From contig JALVOR010000222.1 of the NCBI GenBank assembly GCA_027026295.1, positions 5,429 to 12,723 of the forward strand: a stretch of 7,295 bases of DNA. Direction: 5' to 3'. The stretch is from Anaerolineales bacterium. Its GTDB lineage: Bacteria > Chloroflexota > Anaerolineae > Anaerolineales > DRMV01. Below the pieces are notes generated by a model that was not told where the DNA came from, did not search any database, and saw nothing but the letters and a program-made list of their open reading frames with translations. This document shows positions 1-5,555 of the stretch, piece by piece (the stretch's first letter is position 1; each line of letters starts with the position of its first letter). Made by a program: the position numbers and the translations under genes.

Positions 1-27
1 TCTGTGGTTTTGTCAGGTTTTTGTTTC

Positions 28-33
28 GGGAGG
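28..33 (+). promoter_or_regulatory. Ribosome binding site that sets a TTG start
   Basis: The hexamer GGGAGG lies 5 bases upstream of a TTG at 39-41. It decides the start of the glycosyltransferase: reading from 39 gives the N-terminus MKILEMLTYYRP, which is how GT-B family 4 enzymes usually begin (first beta strand at once). The upstream in-frame TTG at 21 would add six residues and has no comparable ribosome site. Spacing and sequence are seen directly; the start choice is inferred. Confidence 0.7.
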
Positions 34-38
34 CTGTC

Positions 39-1190
39 TTGAAAATTCTGGAAATGCTGACCTACTACCGCCCGCATGTGAGCGGTTTGACGATTTACGT
101 CGAGCGCCTTTCGCAGGCACTGGTGGCGCGCGGGCATGAAGTGACAGTGTTGACCTCGCAATACGACCGTTCGTTGCCCCGCGAGGAAACCATCGGCGGG
201 GTGCGTGTGGTGCGGGTGCCGGTGCTCTTTCGGGTGAGCAAGGGTGTGATCATGCCCACCTTGGGGCTGGAAGCCACCCGGCAGGTGCTCGCCCACGATG
301 TGGTGCATCTGCATTTGCCCCAGTTCGATGCCGCCGGCGTGGCGGGGCGCGGACGGTTGTTCCGTCGCCCTACGGTGCTTACCTATCACTGCGATGTCAA
401 ACTGCCGCCCGGTGCGTTCAACCGCGTGGTCAACACCGTGGTGCACACCATGGACCACCTCGCGGCAATGTTCGCCCACCAGGTCGTTACCTATACCCAG
501 GATTATGCTGACCACTCGCCCTACATCCGGCGTTACCGCCACAAACTGACCACCATTTTGCCACCGGTCACGCTGCCGCAGGCTTCCCCTGAGACGGTGG
601 CTGCTTTTGCAGCCGCCCACAACCCCGCCAACCGCCGTCCGGTAATTGGCATGGCGGCGCGGCTGGCTGCCGAGAAGGGGGTGGAATACCTTGCGGCGGC
701 CATGGAGCGCATTGTGGCGCGTTACCCCGATGCGTTGGTGCTCTATGCGGGGCCTTACGAGAACGTCTTGGGCGAAGAAGCCTATTACCGGCGGGTGATG
801 CCTGCCATCCGGGAACTGGAAGCCGCCGGGCATTGGCGCTTTGTGGGGCTGCTCGACCCCGCCGGCATGGCCGCGTTTTACCCCAACTTAGACGTGCTGG
901 TGCTGCCCAGTCTGAATTCCACCGAGAGTTTCGGCCTAGTGCAAATCGAAGCCATGATGAACGGTGTGCCAGTGGTGGCTTCCAACCTGCCCGGCGTGCG
1001 CCAGCCGGTGAAGATGACCGGCATGGGCGAAATTGCCGCCATTGGCGACGCGGCAAGCCTGGCGGAAGCCATCCTCAAGGTGCTGGATAATCCTGGTGCT
1101 TACCGCGGCGACCCGGCGGCGGTGGCGGCGCAGTTTTCTCCCCGGCGCACGGCAGAGGCGTATGAGGTGTTGTTCGCTCGCCTCCGATAA
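39..1190 (+). CDS. Family 4 glycosyltransferase (GT-B fold)
   Basis: Predicted retaining glycosyltransferase of 383 residues that moves a sugar from a nucleotide-sugar donor to an unknown acceptor, probably a lipid or cell-surface glycan at the cytoplasmic face of the membrane. The N-terminal acceptor half (about residues 1-180) begins with a beta strand and a Gly-rich turn (YYRPHVSGLTIYVERL) and has the usual LARGHEVTVLT-like segment. The C-terminal donor half (about 200-383) starts with IGMAARLAAEKG, where Arg208 and Lys213 match the usual phosphate-contacting Arg and Lys. It carries the E-x7-E motif of the family, Glu296 to Glu304 in STESFGLVQIEAM. The segment before the donor domain reads ILPPVTLP rather than the frequent PNGVD form. 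Length is normal and no frameshift is visible. Upstream context is outside the window, so donor and acceptor cannot be named. A terminator follows 40 bases after the stop, so it probably ends its transcription unit. The family is secure; the substrate is unknown. Confidence 0.92.
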   Translation: MKILEMLTYYRPHVSGLTIYVERLSQALVARGHEVTVLTSQYDRSLPREETIGGVRVVRVPVLFRVSKGVIMPTLGLEATRQVLAHDVVHLHLPQFDAAGVAGRGRLFRRPTVLTYHCDVKLPPGAFNRVVNTVVHTMDHLAAMFAHQVVTYTQDYADHSPYIRRYRHKLTTILPPVTLPQASPETVAAFAAAHNPANRRPVIGMAARLAAEKGVEYLAAAMERIVARYPDALVLYAGPYENVLGEEAYYRRVMPAIRELEAAGHWRFVGLLDPAGMAAFYPNLDVLVLPSLNSTESFGLVQIEAMMNGVPVVASNLPGVRQPVKMTGMGEIAAIGDAASLAEAILKVLDNPGAYRGDPAAVAAQFSPRRTAEAYEVLFARLR

Positions 1191-1230
1191 ACATCTCACC
1201 AATAGACGCGGGTTGTCAGAAGCCTTTCAG

Positions 1231-1258
1231 GGCGCACTGCGGTGCGCCTTCTTTTTTT
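1231..1258 (+). terminator. Intrinsic terminator after the glycosyltransferase
   Basis: A 7-bp perfect stem, GGCGCAC (1231-1237) with GTGCGCC (1242-1248), closes a TGCG tetraloop and is followed by a T-rich run (1249-1258, TTCTTTTTTT). An A-T and a G-T pair can extend the base of the stem by two. It ends transcription of the glycosyltransferase and insulates acs. The same stem sequence recurs in the riboswitch terminator at 3704-3724. Confidence 0.93.
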
Positions 1259-1280
1259 GCGCTCTTTGCCTCCTTGTCGT

Positions 1281-1320
1281 CCGCAGCCTGTTTTCCCAAG
1301 GCTGAGCGGTCACCTTTTTT
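1281..1320 (+). other. Imperfect hairpin with distal T run
   Basis: CAGCCT (1284-1289) can pair with AGGCTG (1299-1304), and after a two-base bulge CCG (1281-1283) can pair with CGG (1307-1309). Six T residues (1315-1320) come 5 bases after the stem. This could be a weak back-up terminator behind the strong one at 1231-1258, but the gap between stem and T run and the bulge make that doubtful. Confidence 0.25.
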
Positions 1321-1355
1321 GCGGAAAATAGGGGGTAACGCCACTTACTTATGCG

Positions 1356-1372
1356 TGTTATATGCTATAACA
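1356..1372 (+). promoter_or_regulatory. Perfect 7-3-7 inverted repeat, candidate operator
   Basis: TGTTATA (1356-1362), TGC, TATAACA (1366-1372) is a perfect inverted repeat that contains the candidate -10 hexamer of acs. A second outer pair, TTACT (1345-1349) and AGTAA (1375-1379), nearly shares its centre. A dimeric repressor bound here would block RNA polymerase. The symmetry is seen directly; the operator role and the regulator are inferred. Confidence 0.4.
1363..1371 (+). promoter_or_regulatory. Candidate extended -10 promoter for acs
   Basis: TG-C-TATAAC (TG at 1363-1364, hexamer 1366-1371) matches the extended -10 form TGnTATAAT with one mismatch. No good -35 box lies 16-18 bases upstream, which is tolerated by extended -10 promoters. 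Transcription would begin near 1378 and leave a leader of about 45 bases. This AT-rich patch stands out from GC-rich surroundings and is the only plausible promoter I see between the terminator and acs. Confidence 0.5.
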
Positions 1373-1410
1373 ATAGTAACCTTTTTCGCTTTTTCTTTCC
1401 CTTATTTTTC

Positions 1411-1419
1411 AAGGAGGTG
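1411..1419 (+). promoter_or_regulatory. Near-consensus ribosome binding site of acs
   Basis: AAGGAGGTG ends 4 bases before the ATG at 1424; counted from the GGAGG core the spacing is 6 bases. It is complementary to almost the whole anti-Shine-Dalgarno and fixes the start at 1424 instead of upstream in-frame codons such as 1274, which lies upstream of the candidate promoter and would add 50 residues encoded by spacer DNA. Confidence 0.9.
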
Positions 1420-1423
1420 GGCT

Positions 1424-3361
1424 ATGTCGGATTCCATCGACGAACGCCGTGAAGAAGAAATCCGTCAGGCAGAGCACGAGTTGTATCCGGTGCCGGAGCA
1501 CGTTGCCCAAACGGCGCATGTCAGCCCCGAAGCGTATGAGAAATATCGCGCGGAGGCAACCAAAGATCCGGTCAAGTTTTGGGAAGACCGGGCGAAGGAA
1601 ATGGTGGACTGGTTCGAGCCATGGGAAAAGGCGCTGGATGACAGCAACGCGCCTTTCTACAAATGGTTCGTGGGTGCCAAGACCAACATTGTTTACAACG
1701 CCCTTGACCGGCATATGAAAACCTGGCGGCGCAACAAACTGGCGCTGATCTGGGAAGGCGAGCCGGGTGACCGGCGGACGTTTTCCTATTACCGCCTGTG
1801 GCAGGAAGTCAACCGTTTCGCCAATATTCTCAAGGCGATGGGTGTGAAGAAGGGCGATCGCGTGACCATTTACATGGGGCGCGTGCCCGAACTGCCTATT
1901 GCCATGTTGGCAACGGCGAAAATCGGTGCGATTCATTCAGTGGTTTACGGTGGTTTCAGCGTGGAAGCCCTTGCCGAGCGCATTCAGGATGCCCAGAGTC
2001 AGGTGCTCATCACCGCCGACGGCGGCTGGATGCGCGGCAAAATTGTGCGTTTGAAGGACATTGCCGACGAGGCGGTGAAGCGTTCCCCGGTGGTGGAAAA
2101 AATGATCGTGGTCAAGCGCACCGGGCACGAGGTAAACATGGAAACCGGGCGCGATTTTTGGCTGCACGAGTTGCAGCAGTTGCCTATTGCCGGTTCCACG
2201 AGCGAAACCGAGGTGATGGATGCCGAAGACCCGCTGTTCATCCTCTACACCTCGGGCACCACGGGCAAACCCAAAGGCGTGCTGCACACCCACGGCGGTT
2301 ATCAGGTAGGCATCGCCACCACCCTGAAATGGGCTTTTGATATCAAAGACGAAGACCGCTGGTGGTGTGCTGCCGACCCGGGTTGGATTACCGGACACTC
2401 CTATATTGTCTATGCCCCCCTCATTCTCGGAGCAACCAGTTTCATGTATGAGGGCGCACCCGATTATCCTTACCCCGACCGCTGGTGGCGGATGGTTGAG
2501 CATTACGGCATTTCCATTCTCTATACCGCCCCCACGGCCATTCGCGGCCTGATGCGCTACGGCGAAGCCTGGCCTGCCCGCCACGACCTTTCAAGCCTGC
2601 GCTTGCTGGGCACGGTGGGCGAACCCATCAACCCCGAAGCGTGGCGCTGGTATTATCGCGTCATCGGCGGGGAACGTTGCCCCATCATTGACACGTGGTG
2701 GCAGACGGAAACCGGCAATTTCATGATTACCCCCTTGCCGGTAACACCCCTCAAGCCCGGTTCGGCGACTTTCCCCTTCCCCGGCATTGTTGCCGATGTG
2801 GTGCACGACGACGCTACCCCTTGCGAACCGGGCGAGGATGGCTACCTGGTCATCAAACACCCCTGGCCTGCCATGGCGCGTACCATTTATGGCGACCCCG
2901 ACCGCTACGTGCGGCAATACTGGAGCAAATTCCCCGAACAGGGGTGGTATCTCACTGGCGACTCTGCCCGCAAGGATGGAGACGGTTATTTCTGGATCAT
3001 TGGCCGTATGGACGACGTCATCAAGGTTGCTGGCTACCGCCTTGGCACGGCGGAGATCGAAAGCGCGCTGGTCAGCCATGAAGCGGTGGCCGAGGCGGCG
3101 GTCATTGGTGTGCCCGATGAACTCAAGGGGAACGCCATTTATGCTTATGTCATTTTGAAAGCGGGTTATGGTGCCAAACCTGAACTGGAAGACGAACTGA
3201 AGAAGCACGTCCGCCACGAGTTGGGCCCCATTGCGGTGCCTGCGCATATCGAGGTGGTGGACAAACTGCCCAAGACCCGCAGCGGCAAGATCATGCGCCG
3301 CGTGCTGCGCGCCAAAGCCATGGGGCAAGACGTGGGCGACCTTTCCACATTGGCCGATTGA
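1424..3361 (+). CDS. acs: Acetyl-CoA synthetase (AMP-forming)
   Basis: Cytoplasmic ANL-superfamily enzyme of 645 residues that activates acetate with ATP to acetyl-AMP and then forms acetyl-CoA, AMP and PPi. Visible motifs in order: P-loop YTSGTTGKPKG (275-285), GWITGHS (320-326), GTVGEPINPEAW (from 396), DTWWQTETG (423-431), hinge GRMDDVIKVAGYRLGTAEIES (from 527), and KTRSGKIMRR with the catalytic Lys622, which is the acetylation-regulated Lys609 of the Salmonella enzyme. By motif alignment to the enterobacterial protein (offset 12), acetate-pocket residues Thr323, Val398 and Trp426 are kept and Val310 is Ile322, so acetate (or propionate) rather than a longer acid is the likely substrate. 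Oddities: Met203 and Lys206 replace CoA-site Arg191 and Arg194, Ala536 and Tyr538 replace Ser523 and His525, and the protein stops at LSTLAD without the roughly 20-residue enterobacterial tail. It is flanked by a terminator and by the gcv promoter, so it is probably transcribed alone. The alignment is from memory of the family. Confidence 0.96.
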   Translation: MSDSIDERREEEIRQAEHELYPVPEHVAQTAHVSPEAYEKYRAEATKDPVKFWEDRAKEMVDWFEPWEKALDDSNAPFYKWFVGAKTNIVYNALDRHMKTWRRNKLALIWEGEPGDRRTFSYYRLWQEVNRFANILKAMGVKKGDRVTIYMGRVPELPIAMLATAKIGAIHSVVYGGFSVEALAERIQDAQSQVLITADGGWMRGKIVRLKDIADEAVKRSPVVEKMIVVKRTGHEVNMETGRDFWLHELQQLPIAGSTSETEVMDAEDPLFILYTSGTTGKPKGVLHTHGGYQVGIATTLKWAFDIKDEDRWWCAADPGWITGHSYIVYAPLILGATSFMYEGAPDYPYPDRWWRMVEHYGISILYTAPTAIRGLMRYGEAWPARHDLSSLRLLGTVGEPINPEAWRWYYRVIGGERCPIIDTWWQTETGNFMITPLPVTPLKPGSATFPFPGIVADVVHDDATPCEPGEDGYLVIKHPWPAMARTIYGDPDRYVRQYWSKFPEQGWYLTGDSARKDGDGYFWIIGRMDDVIKVAGYRLGTAEIESALVSHEAVAEAAVIGVPDELKGNAIYAYVILKAGYGAKPELEDELKKHVRHELGPIAVPAHIEVVDKLPKTRSGKIMRRVLRAKAMGQDVGDLSTLAD

Positions 3362-3395
3362 CCTTTTGACGGCAATCTGCTGTGAGGCTTTTGCA

Positions 3396-3426
3396 CCGCC
3401 TCCTCGCCCTGCGCGCGGGGAGGCGG
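3396..3426 (+). other. Strong GC-rich hairpin after acs
   Basis: CCGCCTCCTCGC (3396-3407) pairs with GCGGGGAGGCGG (3415-3426), 12 bp with one G-T pair and a 7-base loop. There is no T run after it (GATGTATAACC follows), so it is not a classical intrinsic terminator. It may protect the acs 3' end, assist factor-dependent termination, or be a dispersed palindromic repeat. It is the only candidate transcript end between acs and the gcv promoter. Confidence 0.6.
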
Positions 3427-3475
3427 CGATGTATAACCATCGCACCGATGCGTGTCGTGAGCACACGCGGAAGGC

Positions 3476-3504
3476 TTGACTTTTCGTTCTCAGCCCCGTA
3501 GAAT
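3476..3504 (+). promoter_or_regulatory. Sigma-70 type promoter of the gcv operon
   Basis: TTGACT (3476-3481) and TAGAAT (3499-3504), each one mismatch from consensus, are separated by exactly 17 bases. Transcription should start near 3511, about 12 bases before the first riboswitch helix, which is where a glycine riboswitch leader should begin. Position and spacing are seen directly; activity is inferred. Confidence 0.85.
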
Positions 3505-3522
3505 GAAGGCAGAACAAGTCAG

Positions 3523-3705
3523 CAGCGCCGAGGGAGAGACCCGTACACGCGGGCACCGAAGGGGCAAGCCCGGCAGATGCCGCGGCGAATCTCTCAGGTA
3601 AAAGGACTTTGGCGCTGTTCCCCCTCTGGAGAGTCCGCTTTACCGCGGCACCGAAGGAGCAAGCGCCCTCGTTGGCGTGCATCTCTCAGGTTCCAGGACA
3701 GAGGG
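3523..3705 (+). promoter_or_regulatory. Tandem glycine riboswitch (two aptamers)
   Basis: Two copies of the glycine aptamer lie in series before gcvH. Aptamer I is closed by P1 CAGCGCC (3523-3529) with GGCGCTG (3611-3617). Aptamer II is closed by P1 CCCTCTG (3622-3628) with CAGAGGG (3699-3705). Both contain the family signature CACCGAAGG-G/A-GCAAG (3554-3568 and 3649-3663) and ATCTCTCAGGT (3589-3599 and 3681-3691), the latter pairing with a GAGAG strand to form P2. The linker is only 4 bases (3618-3621). A leader-linker helix like the known kink-turn P0 is possible (GAAC 3512-3515 with GTTC 3617-3620) but shares a base with P1. Glycine binding should stabilise P1 of aptamer II, whose 3' strand overlaps the following terminator, giving glycine-dependent readthrough into gcvH-gcvPA-gcvPB, as known for this class. 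Identity is secure; direction of control is inferred. Confidence 0.96.
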
Positions 3706-3734
3706 CGCACCTGCTCGGTGCGCCTTTTGTTTTT
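3704..3734 (+). terminator. Riboswitch expression-platform terminator
   Basis: GGCGCAC (3704-3710) pairs with GTGCGCC (3718-3724) around a 7-base loop, followed by TTTTGTTTTT (3725-3734). Its first two G residues are also the last two bases of aptamer II P1, so the two helices compete. It lies 24 bases before the gcvH start and should stop transcription when glycine is scarce. Confidence 0.9.
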
Positions 3735-3758
3735 CTATATCCTTCCAGGAGGTTCATC

Positions 3759-4139
3759 ATGGAATTCCCCGCCGACCTGAAATACACCAAGAACGATGAA
3801 TGGATCCGCGCCGATGGCACCGTCGGCATCACCGATTACGCCCAGGACCAACTTTCCGATGTCGTTTTCGTGGAAATCGTGGTTTCCGAAGGCGACGAAG
3901 TGGCGCAGGGTGACATCATTGCCACCATCGAATCCGTCAAGGCCGCGGCCGATGTGTATGCACCGGTGGGCGGCAAGGTGGCAGCCGTCAATGCCGAACT
4001 GGATGACAGCCCCGAACTGGTCAACGAAGACCCCTACGGCAAAGCCTGGCTCATCAAACTGGAAATCGCCGACGCTGCTGAACTGGATGGCTTGATGGAT
4101 GCCTCCGCGTATGAGGCGTACTGCAAAGAGCGTGAATGA
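3759..4139 (+). CDS. gcvH: Glycine cleavage system H protein
   Basis: Cytoplasmic lipoyl carrier of 126 residues, full length for the family. Its lipoyl arm takes the aminomethyl group from the P-protein, passes it to the T-protein, and is then reoxidised by the L-protein. The lipoylation site is Lys61 in the conserved context ATIESVKAAADVYAPVGGKV, preceded by the N-terminal strand pattern YTKNDEWIRADGTVGITDYAQDQLSDVVFVE. It ends with the family-typical Ala-Tyr-x-x-Tyr-Cys segment. The start at 3759 is set by AGGAGG (3747-3752) 6 bases upstream; a longer in-frame reading from 3609 runs back through riboswitch RNA and is rejected. It is the first gene of the riboswitch-controlled operon, with gcvPA following after 72 bases. 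No gcvT precedes it, unlike the common gcvT-gcvH order. Confidence 0.97.
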   Translation: MEFPADLKYTKNDEWIRADGTVGITDYAQDQLSDVVFVEIVVSEGDEVAQGDIIATIESVKAAADVYAPVGGKVAAVNAELDDSPELVNEDPYGKAWLIKLEIADAAELDGLMDASAYEAYCKERE

Positions 4140-4142
4140 ACC

Positions 4143-4200
4143 GCGAATAGCGAATTGCGGGCTTGCTTTCTCTAATTCGCGATTCCTGATTCGCAATTCC
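4143..4200 (+). repeat. Short direct and inverted repeats between gcvH and gcvPA
   Basis: The spacer is built from GCGAAT-like words: GCGAATA (4143-4149) and GCGAATT (4150-4156) side by side, then the opposite orientation ATTCGCGATTCC (4175-4186) and ATTCGCAATTCC (4189-4200), which match at 11 of 12 positions with a 14-base period. GAATTGCG (4152-4159) is an exact inverse of CGCAATTC (4192-4199), and GCGAATT (4150-4156) of AATTCGC (4174-4180), giving two alternative hairpins. Its role is unknown; it could tune the ratio of gcvH to gcvPA-gcvPB message. Confidence 0.65.
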
Positions 4201-4211
4201 CTGGAGGCCCT

Positions 4212-5555
4212 ATGTTTTCCCCCCTCACGCAAGCCGACCGCAAGGCCATGCTGGAAGCCATCGGTGTAGCGCGGGTGAGTGACCTGTTTGCGGCGGTGCC
4301 GGAAGCCTACCGCTACCCGGCGCTGCGGCTGCCCCCGCCGCTGACCGAAATGGAGGTAGCCGAGGAACTGCAGGCGCTTTCCGAGGACAACGAAACCGCC
4401 CGGGATCTGGTTTCCTTCCTCGGCGCGGGCGCTTACAACCACTACATCCCCGCCGCGGTGGATGCCATCCTCAGCCGCGGCGAGTATTACACTGCCTACA
4501 CGCCCTACCAGCCGGAAATCTCGCAGGGCACGCTGCAAGCCCTCTTCGAATACCAGAGCATGGTATGCGCCCTTACCGGCATGGAAGTTGCCAACGCCTC
4601 GCACTACGACGGCGCCACCGCGGTGGCCGAAGCCGCGGTGATGGCCTACCATGTCTTCCGCGGCAAGCGCCCCAAGGTGGTGCTTTCCCCCTCGCTGCAC
4701 CCGCATTATCGGGAAACCACCCGCACCTACACGCAAGGCTCGCCCATCGTGTTCGCCGGCGACGACCTGCCGCCCGCCGCGCCCCCCGAAGCCCTGCTGG
4801 ACGAGGTGGACGACCAGACTGCTTTGGTGATGGTGCAATACCCCGACTTCTTCGGGCGGGTTTACGATTTCACCGCTCTCGCCGAGGAAGTCCACGCCCG
4901 CGGTGCGCTCTTCGGCGTGGCGGTCAACCCGCTGGCGTTGGGGCTGCTCAAGCCGCCGGGCGAAATGGGCGCCGACATCGTGACCGGCGAAGGCCAGCCC
5001 CTCGGCATTCCGCTTTCCTTTGGCGGGCCGTATTTGGGCCTGTTTGCCACCCGCAAAAAGTATGTCCGCAAGATGGCCGGCCGCCTGGTGGGGCAAACGG
5101 TCGATAGCCGCGGCCAGCGCGCTTTCGTGCTCACCCTCAGCGCCCGCGAGCAGCACATCCGCCGCGAACGGGCGACTTCCAACATCTGCTCCAACCAGGG
5201 GCTGATGACCCTCGCGGTGGCGGTTTACCTCAGCCTGCTGGGCAAGGAAGGCCTGCGGCAGGTGGCCGAGTTGAACTACCAGAAGGCGCACTATGCCGCC
5301 CGCAAACTGGCGGCCCTGCCGGGCTACGAACTGGTCTTCCCCGAAACGCCGTTCTTCAACGAATTTGCCCTGCGCTGCCCCGGCCCTGCCGACGAAATTG
5401 CTGCCCACCTGCTGGAGCACGACGTCATCGCCGGTTTCCCCTTAGGGGAAGCCTACGGCGAGGCGTTCCGCGATGTGCTGCTGGTGGCCGTGACCGAGAT
5501 GAACCCCCGGGAAGAAATTGACCTGCTGGCCGAAATGTTAGGGGAGGTGCACTGA
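4212..5555 (+). CDS. gcvPA: Glycine dehydrogenase (decarboxylating) subunit 1
   Basis: N-terminal half of the split P-protein, 447 residues, normal length for GcvPA. With GcvPB it forms the PLP-dependent decarboxylase that releases CO2 from glycine and loads the aminomethyl group on GcvH. Family signatures include [18 protein letters not shown] (about 70-87), [16 protein letters not shown] (91-106), the [18 protein letters not shown] segment (about 121-138) and [17 protein letters not shown] (260-276). The fold is aminotransferase-like, but the PLP-binding lysine is on GcvPB, so this subunit is not expected to hold the cofactor Schiff base itself. The ATG at 4212 follows GGAGG (4203-4207) with a short 4-base spacing. 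The stop codon overlaps the gcvPB start by one base (TGATG), which points to coupled translation and a 1:1 subunit ratio. Nothing appears broken. Confidence 0.97.
   Translation: MFSPLTQADRKAMLEAIGVARVSDLFAAVPEAYRYPALRLPPPLTEMEVAEELQALSEDNETARDLVSFLGAGAYNHYIPAAVDAILSRGEYYTAYTPYQPEISQGTLQALFEYQSMVCALTGMEVANASHYDGATAVAEAAVMAYHVFRGKRPKVVLSPSLHPHYRETTRTYTQGSPIVFAGDDLPPAAPPEALLDEVDDQTALVMVQYPDFFGRVYDFTALAEEVHARGALFGVAVNPLALGLLKPPGEMGADIVTGEGQPLGIPLSFGGPYLGLFATRKKYVRKMAGRLVGQTVDSRGQRAFVLTLSAREQHIRRERATSNICSNQGLMTLAVAVYLSLLGKEGLRQVAELNYQKAHYAARKLAALPGYELVFPETPFFNEFALRCPGPADEIAAHLLEHDVIAGFPLGEAYGEAFRDVLLVAVTEMNPREEIDLLAEMLGEVH

Noticed and set aside
1274..1423. 50-residue N-terminal extension of acetyl-CoA synthetase
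   Set aside because: The extension would be translated from DNA upstream of the candidate promoter, resembles no Acs N-terminus, and a near-consensus ribosome site precedes the ATG at 1424.
2591..3682. 363-codon open frame on the - strand over the acs end and riboswitch
   Set aside because: It crosses the acs coding region, the gcv promoter and most of the riboswitch, all supported on the + strand, and has no recognisable domain.
3609..3758. 50-residue N-terminal extension of GcvH
   Set aside because: It is the translation of aptamer II and the terminator; the ATG at 3759 has AGGAGG at proper distance and gives a normal-length H protein.
4160..4191. Promoter for gcvPA inside the gcvH-gcvPA spacer
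   Set aside because: No pair of -35 and -10 hexamers with 16-18 base spacing is convincing; the AT-rich words are explained by the repeats.
3735..5420. 561-codon open frame on the - strand opposite gcvH and gcvPA
   Set aside because: It runs antisense to two clear genes, has no family motif, is rich in His, Gly, Gln and Arg, and crosses the gcvH-gcvPA spacer. It is what GC-rich codon bias produces on the opposite strand.
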